From Marinobacter azerbaijanicus (GTDB lineage Bacteria; Pseudomonadota; Gammaproteobacteria; Pseudomonadales; Oleiphilaceae), in contig NZ_JASSVS010000015.1 in the NCBI RefSeq assembly GCF_030250645.1, positions 1 through 64,000 on the forward strand: a stretch of 64,000 nt of DNA, read 5' to 3'. Shown one piece after another: positions 26,786-35,071 of the stretch. The position numbers were made by a program, and so were the translations under genes. The notes below the pieces were generated by a model. The model did no database searches. It had not been told where the DNA came from and saw only the letters and a list, made by a program, of their open reading frames with translations. Position 1 is the first letter of the stretch, and the number at the start of each line of letters is the position of its first letter.

Positions 26786-27787
26786 TTAATAAGTGCTGAA
26801 TAGCTTGCCACGCTTGGCAGCTATGTCTAGCCAGACTGCTACAATAATAACCACCCAGGTAACCAGCCACTGGGTATAGTAGGGGAAGCCCAGCAGCAGC
26901 AGTCCATTCTGAATCATTGCCAGAATCAGTACCCCGATGACGGTTCTCGCAATACTTCCTGAGCCGCCCAGAAGGCTGGTCCCGCCGAGGATGACACCAG
27001 CAAGTACAAGTAACTCGTAGCCTTCACCAACATTATTCTGGGATCCCATCACACGGGAGCCCAGAATCAGGGCAGCACAACCCGTGGTGAACGCTGATAA
27101 CAAATAGGTACTGAATACAAGACGATTTCTGCGTAGGCCGGAGAATAGTGAAGCGGTTGCGTTACCGCCAATGGCAAATATCTTGCGCCCGAAACCACTT
27201 TTCAGAAGAACAATCTGTAGAACAATACCAAGCACTATGAATATCAGTGCTGGTATCGGAATCCCAAAAAGCTCTTCTCGTCCAAAAAACGCAAACCAGG
27301 TGTTTTCCTGATCAGATATATCAACATTTTTACCACCTGAATAAACGAGGGTAATGCCCTGTATAGCGGATAACATACCCAGGGTGACAATCAGTGAATT
27401 CAAACGTAGATAACCGATTAGATATCCGTTAACTGAACCAATCAGCAACGTAAAGACAAACATCAGCAGGATTGCCGCCCCAGGCCCCACCTTGTCATGA
27501 AGATCGACTACCAGAACAGTGGCAAAAGATAATAACGAACCTACAGACAGATCCAGATTTCCCCCGATGACAACAAAAGTCACACCGAGCGCAATGGTCC
27601 CGATAATGGACGCCTGCATCACCACGGTCAGGAAATTATCAGTACTGAGAAATTTTTGAGTCGACAGCGAAAAAATGACGACGCAGAGAATAAAGGCTAC
27701 CGAAATACCATGCTTTCCAAAAAACTGAAGCGGAGATATTTCGCCACCTTTTAATCCCGGTTTGAAAGAATCCAATAAAGCTTTCAT
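26786..27787 (-). CDS. Sugar ABC transporter permease (RbsC type), first copy
   Basis: 333 residues, multi-spanning, with GVTFVVIGGNLDLSVGSLLSFA, AIGGNATASLFSGL and LGGTSLLGGSGS, matching RbsC-type permeases. GGGG lies nine bases before the ATG. It follows the binding-protein gene after a stem-loop and precedes the second permease by 22 bases. Confidence 0.9.
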   Translation of the reverse strand: MKALLDSFKPGLKGGEISPLQFFGKHGISVAFILCVVIFSLSTQKFLSTDNFLTVVMQASIIGTIALGVTFVVIGGNLDLSVGSLLSFATVLVVDLHDKVGPGAAILLMFVFTLLIGSVNGYLIGYLRLNSLIVTLGMLSAIQGITLVYSGGKNVDISDQENTWFAFFGREELFGIPIPALIFIVLGIVLQIVLLKSGFGRKIFAIGGNATASLFSGLRRNRLVFSTYLLSAFTTGCAALILGSRVMGSQNNVGEGYELLVLAGVILGGTSLLGGSGSIARTVIGVLILAMIQNGLLLLGFPYYTQWLVTWVVIIVAVWLDIAAKRGKLFSTY

Positions 27788-27805
27788 TATTTGACCCCAC
27801 TAACC

Positions 27806-27828
27806 GGAGCCCTTGATGCAAGGGCTCC
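27806..27828 (-). promoter_or_regulatory. Intergenic stem-loop between binding-protein and permease genes
   Basis: GGAGCCCTT-GATGC-AAGGGCTCC is a perfect 9-bp stem in the 63-base gap after the binding-protein gene. In the minus-strand transcript it has no T run, so it more likely protects the 3' end of the abundant binding-protein mRNA or partly attenuates the operon than ends it. In the plus direction it is followed by TTTT. Confidence 0.65.
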
Positions 27829-27850
27829 TTTTACTGTCAGATATCCCGGC

Positions 27851-28825
27851 TCAGAAAACAGGCTTTTCGAATTCGTCCATGTTTTCCTGGGTAATCTTCG
27901 GAGTGTCAAAATAACTCATCTTGTTCACTTCTTTCCCTTGGGCAACCGCAATAGCAATGTTTAAAGCATTGCGCGCATCCTCTGCGGGTGACTGGTACAC
28001 CGAGCCATGGTATTCACCCCGAGCCATGGCCTCATAACCAACCGCGAAGTTGGTGGCACCAATGAAGACGATCTCGTCGGCACGGTCTTCCGATTTCGCA
28101 GCATTCAGTGCACCGACCCCCATATTGTCGTCGGCAGCGTAAACGCCATCGATTTTGTCATATCGGGTCAGGAAGTCCTCCATCGTGCGCTGGGCTTTCG
28201 CACGATTCCAGTCGCCTGGCTGTGAATCGAGAATTTTCACATCCGGGCATACTTCGGGAAGACGGTCTTCAAAGCCTTTTTGCCGCTCAATGGCAGTGGT
28301 ATACCCGGGTTGCCCGGTAATCTGAACAATATCGCCCTTGCCACCAAGCTGGTCGCACATCATTTCTGCGGCATAAGCGCCCTGCTGGATATTGTTAGGC
28401 CCGGAAAAAGCTGCAATCAGCGGCTGACCTGCCTCAGCAATATTCGAATTGGTTACCACTACAGGAATGCCCGCATTTTTGGCACCGTTAATTGCAGGAA
28501 CTACCGCCTGGCCATCTGTCGGCCAGATGATGATCACATCAACCTGCTGCTGGATCAGATTCCTTACCTGTGAAATCTGGCGGGCGACATCACCGCCAGC
28601 ATCAAGAACGACGACTTCCACGTTGTCTGCCTCATCAGCGGCCTCTTCGAAGGCCTGCTCATAGGTAGTCTGGTAGCTGTCTACGCCTACATTGTTCTGG
28701 GTAATACCAATCCTGAAAGTTTCCGCCTGCGCCATCCCTGACAACCCCAGGCTGAGTGAGCCGGCAAGAAGAGAAATTTTGCCGAGCTCCCGGATAGTGC
28801 GAACTGAACTGATCTGAACTTTCAT
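27851..28825 (-). CDS. Sugar ABC transporter, periplasmic substrate-binding protein (RbsB type)
   Basis: 324 residues with a signal peptide ending about residue 34 (GMAQA-ET). The mature part is a type I periplasmic binding protein: FRIGITQNNVGVDSYQTTYEQAF, the DAGGDVARQISQVRNLIQQ segment, IIIWPTDGQAVVPAI, and GVYAADDNMGVGAL. Such proteins bind ribose, galactose, xylose, inositol or related polyols; the ligand is not readable here. GGAG precedes the ATG. It is first in the importer operon, with a LacI-type operator 85 bases upstream. Confidence 0.92.
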   Translation of the reverse strand: MKVQISSVRTIRELGKISLLAGSLSLGLSGMAQAETFRIGITQNNVGVDSYQTTYEQAFEEAADEADNVEVVVLDAGGDVARQISQVRNLIQQQVDVIIIWPTDGQAVVPAINGAKNAGIPVVVTNSNIAEAGQPLIAAFSGPNNIQQGAYAAEMMCDQLGGKGDIVQITGQPGYTTAIERQKGFEDRLPEVCPDVKILDSQPGDWNRAKAQRTMEDFLTRYDKIDGVYAADDNMGVGALNAAKSEDRADEIVFIGATNFAVGYEAMARGEYHGSVYQSPAEDARNALNIAIAVAQGKEVNKMSYFDTPKITQENMDEFEKPVF

Positions 28826-28909
28826 TGTTTTGACTCCGTTGCTTGTTTTTTTACGGACATGAGAGTTAATGAAACCTCATTGTTAATCGTTGCAGAGTGC
28901 AAGCAATAA

Positions 28910-28923
28910 TGCAATCGTTTGCA
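28910..28923. promoter_or_regulatory. LacI-family operator (site 2)
   Basis: TGCAATCGTTTGCA, one base off a perfect 14-bp palindrome, in the 128-base gap between the end of groEL and the start of the binding-protein gene. It would give the importer its own regulated promoter. Confidence 0.82.
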
Positions 28924-28953
28924 CTACTTTTTTACAATTTTTTGAGCTGACCA

Positions 28954-30555
28954 TCAGTGCTGGTGCCCCTCCTCCACCTGCCCTTTCTCAACAAGCAGAA
29001 CTTCCGTCGTAATTAACAGTGTCGCCAGTGAGGATGCCGTCTGCAGCGCCAGCCTGGTGACTTTGGTAGGATCTATGATGCCGGACTCAAACAGGTGCTC
29101 TATGTTTCCTGTTGCTGCGTTCAGACCGTAGTCCAGGCTCCCGCCCAGAATATTCTCGATGATAACTCCGGGGACCAGGCCGGCATTTTCTGCAATGGTT
29201 GAGAGTGGAGCCTCCAGGGCCCTGATGGTAAGCGCGTATCCGGCCGCTTCATCAGGCGTCAGCTCTGCCGGTGACTGCATCTTTTCGATCACCCGTATCA
29301 GCGATACACCACCTCCCGGCACATAGCCTTCCTCGACGGCTGCACGCGTAGCCTGAATGGCATCACCAATACGGTCCTTTCTCTCTTCCAGCTCGACTTC
29401 TGTCGCGGCACCGACCCTGATAACGCCAATGCCACCGGAAAGCCTCGCCTTTCGCTGCATCAGTTTTTCCCGGTCATAGTCTGAAAACGCATCGGGTATC
29501 TGCTGCTTGATCTGGTCGATGCGATCGGTGATCGCTTCCGGGTCACCAGAGCCATCGATAATGGTGCAGGTATCCTGGTTTATTACGACTCGTCTGGCGC
29601 TGCCCAAATCCGGCTCCTGGAGGTCAGCGATGGTAACGCCCAGCTCGCTTGATACCAGCCGGGCGCCGGTCAATACGGCTATGTCGGCAATCATGTTTTT
29701 ACGCCGGTCACCAAAACCCGGTGATTTAACAGCCGCCACTTTTACCCGGCCTTTCATGTGGTTAACGATCAGCGTAGGCAGCGTGTCGTGCTCAAACTCT
29801 TCGGCAATGACCAGCAGTGGGCGTCGCTCCCTCCCTACTGTTTCCAATAGAGGGACCAGGTCATTGAACGAATCAAACTTTCCATCGATCGGCAGAATCA
29901 GCGGATTTTCGAGATCCACCGACATGCTTTTATGGTCGTTTATGAAATGAGGCGAGGCATACCCGCGGTCAAACTGCATGCCCTTGACCAACTTCAGTTC
30001 CAGATCAAGACCGGTACCATCCTCAACCGTGATCACGCCCTCAATACCAATCTCGCTCATGGCATCGGCAATCATTCCACCGATCGCTGTGTCGCCATTA
30101 GCAGAGATAGTCGCGATACGGCGAATGGATTCAGGCTCATTGCACGGCCGTGACATGGAATTGAGAGCATCCACTGCATCTTTTGTTGCCCTCTCTATAC
30201 CCCGCTTGATAGCAACCGGGCTCATGTTTGCCGCAACGGCCCTCATGCCTTCATTCATCAGTGCCTGAGCAAGAACCGTTGCCGTTGTGGTGCCATCGCC
30301 TACTTCTTCATTAACCTTGGATGCAACATTGCGTGCAAGGCGCGCTCCCGTATCTTCTATCTCGTCGGATAATTCCGTTTCCTTTGCAACCGACACCCCA
30401 TCCTTTGTTACATATGGCAAGCGATCCTTCTTGCTGATCACCACGTGCCGCCCACAAGGGCCGAGTGTGGCTTTGACGGCATCGCCGAGTGTGTTGATTC
30501 CGCGCAACAGTGAGTTCCGGGCTTCCTGATTGAACTGGATGTGCTTGGCTGACAT
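28954..30555 (-). CDS. groEL: GroEL-type chaperonin, second-copy form without the GGM tail
   Basis: ATG 30555, with AGGAG ten bases upstream, gives 533 residues. The group I chaperonin signatures are all there: VGDGTTTATVLAQ, RRPLLVIAEEFE-type apical strand, KSPGFGDRRKN and the ATPase aspartate in RIGDAIQATRAAVEEGYVPGGG. It departs from the housekeeping protein in ending KGQVEEGHQH in place of the Gly-Gly-Met repeats that line the cavity floor. It is the distal gene of a groES-groEL pair whose promoter holds a LacI-type operator, not a CIRCE element. It probably folds an enzyme of this pathway or acts under induction; that is inference. Confidence 0.92.
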   Translation of the reverse strand: MSAKHIQFNQEARNSLLRGINTLGDAVKATLGPCGRHVVISKKDRLPYVTKDGVSVAKETELSDEIEDTGARLARNVASKVNEEVGDGTTTATVLAQALMNEGMRAVAANMSPVAIKRGIERATKDAVDALNSMSRPCNEPESIRRIATISANGDTAIGGMIADAMSEIGIEGVITVEDGTGLDLELKLVKGMQFDRGYASPHFINDHKSMSVDLENPLILPIDGKFDSFNDLVPLLETVGRERRPLLVIAEEFEHDTLPTLIVNHMKGRVKVAAVKSPGFGDRRKNMIADIAVLTGARLVSSELGVTIADLQEPDLGSARRVVINQDTCTIIDGSGDPEAITDRIDQIKQQIPDAFSDYDREKLMQRKARLSGGIGVIRVGAATEVELEERKDRIGDAIQATRAAVEEGYVPGGGVSLIRVIEKMQSPAELTPDEAAGYALTIRALEAPLSTIAENAGLVPGVIIENILGGSLDYGLNAATGNIEHLFESGIIDPTKVTRLALQTASSLATLLITTEVLLVEKGQVEEGHQH

Positions 30556-30591
30556 AAGCAATAAGCTCCTGAATAATTTCGATAAAAATAT

Positions 30592-30870
30592 TTACTGGTT
30601 GCTGGCCCAGGCGAGCACATCGTCGGTGTGAATAATCACTTTACTATCACCACCGTCCGCCACTACTTCTCCCTGCCCGGCGACAAAGAAAACAGTGTCG
30701 CCCTGCTGAAGACCTTCCAGGCGGGTTCTGGCGCCATAGCCAATCTCAACAACACGTCCTTTTGGCGACTCTCCGGAGCTTCTGTTCGACATAACAATTC
30801 CCTGGGCGGATTCGTGCCGTTGCTCTATCAATTCCAAAACAACACGGTCTGGGGCGGGGTGCAGCGTCAT
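30592..30870 (-). CDS. groES: GroES-type co-chaperonin
   Basis: ATG 30870 (GGAG upstream) gives 92 residues, normal for GroES (about 97). It begins MTLHPAPDRVVLELIE, has the mobile loop region QGIVMSNRSSGESPKG and continues GRVVEIGYGAR, GDTVFF and KVIIHTDDVLA. It caps the GroEL ring. It leads the groES-groEL operon and is divergent from the polyol-type SDR, with a LacI-family operator between them. Confidence 0.9.
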   Translation of the reverse strand: MTLHPAPDRVVLELIEQRHESAQGIVMSNRSSGESPKGRVVEIGYGARTRLEGLQQGDTVFFVAGQGEVVADGGDSKVIIHTDDVLAWASNQ

Positions 30871-30950
30871 AATAAATTTCTCCGATTGGTAAATTCTTTG
30901 TTGTTGCTTATATTTATTGCACACAAAGCAAATTGTTCAAATCAATGTAG

Positions 30951-30964
30951 CGCAATCGTTTGCA
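30951..30964. promoter_or_regulatory. LacI-family operator (site 3), divergent groES / SDR promoter
   Basis: CGCAATCGTTTGCA differs at two positions from the perfect palindrome at 32095. It lies 81 bases upstream of groES and 72 upstream of the SDR gene, so one bound repressor could hold both promoters. Confidence 0.82.
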
Positions 30965-31035
30965 TTTGTAAAATCGCTTCGCTAAACTTGTTTTACTACT
31001 CGAAACCCAAACAAAGACAAAAGCTGGGAGATGAT

Positions 31036-31839
31036 ATGGACAAGACGCGTTTACAAGGCAAGAACTGCCTGATCACCGGGGCTGCCAGAGGCATTGGCGC
31101 GGCTGTAGCGGAGCACTACGCGGCGCAAGGCGCAAAGGTCTGTGTAGCGGATATCAACATTGAAGGGTGCCAGGAAGTTGTTTCCCGCATCAAGGAGAAC
31201 GGCGGCGAGGCCATAGCGGTTTCTCTGGACGTTACCAGCCGGGAACAGATGAAGGCAGCAGTCCAGGCTACTGTCGACGCCTTTGGCAGCCTGAACGTTA
31301 TGCTTAATAATGCGGGCATCAACAAACCGCTTATGTTTCTCGATATCACTGAGGAAAACTGGCGCCAGATCATGGACGTGAATGGCTGGGGGTGCCTGGT
31401 TGGCATGCAGGAGGCCGCAAAGCAGATGATTGCGCAGGGCAAAGAAAATGGCCCCTATAAAATCATCAATGTCGGCTCGATTCTCAGCCGACAGGCATTC
31501 GACGATGTTATCCCATACTCATGCAGCAAACACGCAGTCCAGGCAATGATCAACGGTGGCGCCAAAGCACTGGTTGACCACAACATTACGGTTAATGGCT
31601 ACGGGCCGGGTGTTGTCAGGACGGAATTGTGGGAACAACTGGACAAGGATCTTGTTGCCATCGGGAAGTTTGAAAAGCAGGGGCAGTCGATGGACGAACT
31701 GGCCGAAAAAATGATCCTGATGAAACGCTACTCCTATCCAGAGGACATCGTAGGAACAGCCTCTTTCCTCGCCAGCAGCGAATCTGACTATATGACGGGG
31801 CAACTGCTGATGATCGATGGCGGTATCGTACTCCAGTGA
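31036..31839 (+). CDS. Short-chain dehydrogenase, polyol / 2,3-butanediol dehydrogenase-like
   Basis: ATG 31036 with GGGAG five bases before it gives 267 residues. Classical SDR landmarks: cofactor motif TGAARGIGAA, LNNAGINKP (NNAG), catalytic Ser in NVGSILS, and Tyr/Lys in PYSCSKHAV. The C-terminal part (ITVNGYGPGVVRTELW, then SDYMTGQLLMIDGG) resembles meso-butanediol and sorbitol dehydrogenases. It likely oxidises a diol or polyol with NAD(P). Single gene between an operator-bearing promoter and a strong terminator. Confidence 0.87.
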   Translation: MDKTRLQGKNCLITGAARGIGAAVAEHYAAQGAKVCVADINIEGCQEVVSRIKENGGEAIAVSLDVTSREQMKAAVQATVDAFGSLNVMLNNAGINKPLMFLDITEENWRQIMDVNGWGCLVGMQEAAKQMIAQGKENGPYKIINVGSILSRQAFDDVIPYSCSKHAVQAMINGGAKALVDHNITVNGYGPGVVRTELWEQLDKDLVAIGKFEKQGQSMDELAEKMILMKRYSYPEDIVGTASFLASSESDYMTGQLLMIDGGIVLQ

Positions 31840-31959
31840 GGAACCCGAACTCCACGGATCCCTGTTGGATAGTTCTACATCAATGATGCCCCGACGCTAA
31901 ACCGGCATTCCATTGTTGTTGTGTAGTGTTGTTTCCTACCCCCTTGTCAAAGGGAGCTT

Positions 31960-31987
31960 GCGCCAGCATTCTGCTGGCGCTTTTTTT
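31960..31987 (+). terminator. Intrinsic terminator after the SDR gene
   Basis: GCGCCAGCA-TTC-TGCTGGCGC, a perfect 9-bp stem followed by seven T. It separates the SDR transcript from the porin transcript, which has its own operator at 32095. The 345-base gap from 31840 to 32184 holds only these two elements. Confidence 0.93.
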
Positions 31988-32094
31988 ACCCACTCCTTTC
32001 TATCTATCTGATTGCAACCAACGCAGGCGAACTCCTGCGCTCCAGATCAACGGTCTTTCACCAATGATCTGCAGCAGGAACAGTTGTTTTTTGA

Positions 32095-32108
32095 TGCAAA
32101 CGTTTGCA
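32095..32108. promoter_or_regulatory. LacI-family operator (site 4), porin promoter
   Basis: TGCAAACGTTTGCA, a perfect 14-bp palindrome, 77 bases upstream of the porin start. It is the best match of the four sites in this island. Confidence 0.87.
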
Positions 32109-32184
32109 TTATTATCGAGCTTTTGCTAAAAATTGAATGTGCAGTTGCACATCCTACGTAAACAAAAACAAAGCGGAGAGAACC

Positions 32185-33396
32185 ATGACTAGTGTGATAC
32201 CGAAGGCCAGGTTTTATTTCCAAAGCTTATCTGCTGTCGCTGGCACGATTGCAATGCTTTGCACGTCAACGGTAATGGCGCAAGAATCAGCCGGTTACCG
32301 GATGGACGACATTGAAGACCGGATAGCCGACCTTGAGAACTCAACACCCCTCAGGATCGGGGCCGGCGTCGAGACACTCTACATCCTCGCAGACAGTAGC
32401 GAAGCCAGCCGTGAGAAGGAAGGTCAGTATTTTCTCGACAAGTTCGAAGTGATCATCGACGGGGATTTTGACGGCGGGCTTTATTACCGGTCCAGATGGG
32501 ATTACCAGGTTACCCAGCAGGCCTTTTTCCCCGCCTGGACTTACGCCGGCCTGAAACACAGTGAAGACTGGTCGACTGAAGTCGGCGTCATTATTCAACC
32601 ACTTGGAGCAGGCGTGGACGGCTCCTACTATGACAACAGCTTTTTGAGTGACGTGCCTCTGTGGATCGGCCTGGCAAACAACTCCGAGCCGGGTATCAAA
32701 ACCAAGTTCAGCCAGGGCAACGCCGACTGGGTGTTCGCCTTCACCAAAAACGCCGAGTTGACCAGCAAACCAACGGCCCGTTTTCGCCCTGACCTGATCG
32801 CCCAGAACGGCCTTTCCGAGGTGGAATTAAACAATACCTTTCACGGTGGCGGTGCTTACACCATTGACCTGGACGGGGCGAGTCTGCAACTGGGTTCCAA
32901 CGGTCAATATGGCGACCTGTTCAACACGGTGACAAATGACAGCGGGGGTGAGCACTGGGCAGCGACTGCTTTTGCCAACTACAACGCCGGTGGCTTTGCA
33001 TTGACTCTCCAGGGCATGGTGTACGACTACAACCTGGACAGAGCACCTGTCGGTGGCCCAGCTACCACGGACACCGTTTATCTGTCACAAGGCAAACCGA
33101 TTCCGGCAAGCGGCAATGTCTACTCAACCCGGATCTCCTACACAATGCCAGCGTCCGTTGGCGTCTTTGACACCGTCAAGTTCTATCACGATTACGATTT
33201 TCTCGACAGTGACAGCAACGACGGCATTTCCTCTGACGACACACAGTTCAGCATTGCCGGCGTCCATCTCTCAAGAGGCGCCTTTAACACCTGGGTCAGT
33301 GTGTATACCTCCAAGAACGCCGACTTTGCAAACGGCGGGCCTGATGACGACACCTGGAACACTCAGTTCACCATCGTAGGCGCTTTGTACTTCTGA
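32185..33396 (+). CDS. Outer-membrane porin-like protein
   Basis: ATG 32185 with GGAGAG upstream; 403 residues. A signal peptide ends near residue 32 (TVMA-QE), followed by a short coiled coil (MDDIEDRIADLEN) of the kind that trimerises porins, then many amphipathic strands and a C-terminal strand TQFTIVGALYF ending in Phe, as barrel proteins do. Position behind a LacI-type operator makes it the probable outer-membrane entry for the island's substrate. Family is not decided beyond porin type. Confidence 0.78.
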   Translation: MTSVIPKARFYFQSLSAVAGTIAMLCTSTVMAQESAGYRMDDIEDRIADLENSTPLRIGAGVETLYILADSSEASREKEGQYFLDKFEVIIDGDFDGGLYYRSRWDYQVTQQAFFPAWTYAGLKHSEDWSTEVGVIIQPLGAGVDGSYYDNSFLSDVPLWIGLANNSEPGIKTKFSQGNADWVFAFTKNAELTSKPTARFRPDLIAQNGLSEVELNNTFHGGGAYTIDLDGASLQLGSNGQYGDLFNTVTNDSGGEHWAATAFANYNAGGFALTLQGMVYDYNLDRAPVGGPATTDTVYLSQGKPIPASGNVYSTRISYTMPASVGVFDTVKFYHDYDFLDSDSNDGISSDDTQFSIAGVHLSRGAFNTWVSVYTSKNADFANGGPDDDTWNTQFTIVGALYF

Positions 33397-33415
33397 TAAC
33401 GAGTGGAAACAGCTT

Positions 33416-33433
33416 CTGGCAACGGATTGCCAG
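33416..33433 (+). promoter_or_regulatory. Stem-loop between porin and TRAP genes
   Basis: CTGGCAA-CGGA-TTGCCAG, a 7-bp stem with no T run, in the 100-base gap. It may stabilise the porin mRNA or reduce read-through into the TRAP genes. No LacI-type operator is seen in this gap. Confidence 0.45.
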
Positions 33434-33496
33434 GCAAACTTTAAAACACCTGAGTCTGATCTCGTTTTCGGATTTATTGAATTCCCGGGAGGAAAA

Positions 33497-34477
33497 ATGA
33501 AAAAAATATTCGGTATACCGTCAGTTATTGCAGCCGGCATTTTTACGATAGCTGGTTCAGGAAACACCTTGGCACAGACCGAGTTGAGATGGGGCCACGT
33601 CTACGAATCGCAGTCGCCTTACCATGAGTGGGCGGAATGGGCGGCCGAGGCTTTCGAGGATCGCACCGATGGCAGGTATGCGATTGAGGTTTTTCCGGCA
33701 TCCTCCCTGGGCAAACAGACCGATCTGGCCGAAGGGCTGGAACTCGGTACCGTCGACATCATCTATGACGGTCAGTTCTTTGCAGGCCGTCGCTATGGGC
33801 CGATGGCAATCGGCAGCGCCCCCTTCATGTTCCGTGACTTTGCGCATTGGGAAGCCTATCGCGATTCGGATCTGTTCCTCGATCTTTCCGCCGGGTATGC
33901 CGATGCCACCGGCGACAACATCGGCGGGTTGGTTTACTACGGCCAGCGCCATGTCACGTCGAACAGTCAGATCAGAACGCCTGCCGATATGGAAGGCATG
34001 AAAATCCGTGTGCCCAACGCCTCGCTCTACAAGATGTTCCCGGAGGCCGTTGGCGCCAACGCCACTCCAATGGCATTTTCCGAGGTTTATCTGGCACTGC
34101 AACAGGGCGTTGTGGATGCCCAGGAGAATCCGCTCCCCACGATCCAGTTCAAGAAATTCTACGAGGTTCAGGATTACATCACCCTGACGGGCCATATCAC
34201 GGATGCTTTGCTCACCATCGTTGCAGGCCGCGTGTCAGGCCAAATGCCGGACGAGGACTATGCAACGCTGATGGCGGTGCTGAAAGAAGCCGCCGAAGGT
34301 GCCTCGTCTGATATCCGCAGTTCCGAACTGGAACTGGTGGACTGGTTCCGTGAGCAGGGGGCGACCGTCACCGAAGTGGATCGAGCGCCCTTCCGCGCTG
34401 CAGTCGCTGACGACTTGCACGGTCCAGAGGTGAGCTGGGACCGCGAGACCTTCGACAGGCTGCAAGCCCTGAAATGA
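33497..34477 (+). CDS. TRAP transporter solute-binding protein (DctP family)
   Basis: 326 residues with a signal peptide (cleavage about LAQ-TE) and the DctP fold: LRWGHVYESQSPYHEW at the start, FPASSLGKQTDLAEGLELGTVDI, and MEGMKIRVPNASLY, whose arginine normally binds the substrate carboxylate. The ligand is thus probably an organic acid. GGGAGG precedes the ATG. First of the three TRAP genes. Confidence 0.9.
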   Translation: MKKIFGIPSVIAAGIFTIAGSGNTLAQTELRWGHVYESQSPYHEWAEWAAEAFEDRTDGRYAIEVFPASSLGKQTDLAEGLELGTVDIIYDGQFFAGRRYGPMAIGSAPFMFRDFAHWEAYRDSDLFLDLSAGYADATGDNIGGLVYYGQRHVTSNSQIRTPADMEGMKIRVPNASLYKMFPEAVGANATPMAFSEVYLALQQGVVDAQENPLPTIQFKKFYEVQDYITLTGHITDALLTIVAGRVSGQMPDEDYATLMAVLKEAAEGASSDIRSSELELVDWFREQGATVTEVDRAPFRAAVADDLHGPEVSWDRETFDRLQALK

Positions 34478-34530
34478 TCAAGCATAGCCGGCGGAATCCT
34501 GGCAAAACATAAGCCTAAGAGGGACCCAAC

Positions 34531-35061
34531 ATGCCACATCCAGTTCCCGCGCCCGACAAACGCGGACAAAACCCACGCATTCCTGCGCTCGATGAAGGGC
34601 TGGTGATAGCTCTGTTCTGGGTTCTGGCGCTTGTGGTCTTCGTTCAGTTTTTTACACGCTATGTGCTTAACAACTCGATCGGATGGACTGAAGAGCTCGC
34701 CCGCTATCTTTTGGTCGTTGTTACCTTTGCGGGCGCCTGCATCGCAGTTCGGCGTAACACCCACATTTCGGTCGAGTTCTTCTATCGCTATTTGCCAGCC
34801 AGCGCAGCTCGCGGTTTATCTTCCGTGGTAGATCTCCTGAGAATCGGGCTGTTTGCCGTGCTGACCGGGCTCAGCGTTGAGCTTGCGGGCAATACCCGGC
34901 AGATGATGACGTCGATTGATCTGCCAAAGTCGGTACTTTACGGCTTTGTTGCCGGCTGCTTTGCGCTAATGACAATCTATTCGGCCATCGTTGCCCGGCG
35001 GCACCTGGTCAGTCGGAAAGCGGATGTGGCACCCGATGTGCCCACCGGACTGTCGGAGTGA
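34531..35061 (+). CDS. TRAP transporter small permease (DctQ family)
   Basis: 176 residues with four membrane segments and DctQ features: FFTRYVLNNSIGWTEELARYLLVVVTFAGACIAVRRNTHI in the first half (the WTEE motif and the R..THI loop). It forms the membrane complex with DctM, whose gene begins 10 bases after its stop. The start follows AAGAGGG. Confidence 0.9.
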   Translation: MPHPVPAPDKRGQNPRIPALDEGLVIALFWVLALVVFVQFFTRYVLNNSIGWTEELARYLLVVVTFAGACIAVRRNTHISVEFFYRYLPASAARGLSSVVDLLRIGLFAVLTGLSVELAGNTRQMMTSIDLPKSVLYGFVAGCFALMTIYSAIVARRHLVSRKADVAPDVPTGLSE

Positions 35062-35071
35062 GGGGCCCATC

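Noticed and set aside
30871..31035. CIRCE element or heat-shock promoter before groES
   Set aside because: No TTAGCACTC-N9-GAGTGCTAA repeat is present; the only palindrome is the LacI-type site.
23027..32108. The palindromes as PurR boxes of a purine regulon
   Set aside because: The core does resemble the E. coli PurR site, but all four lie in one catabolic island next to their own LacI-family gene and no purine gene is nearby. A genome-wide scan could still revive this.
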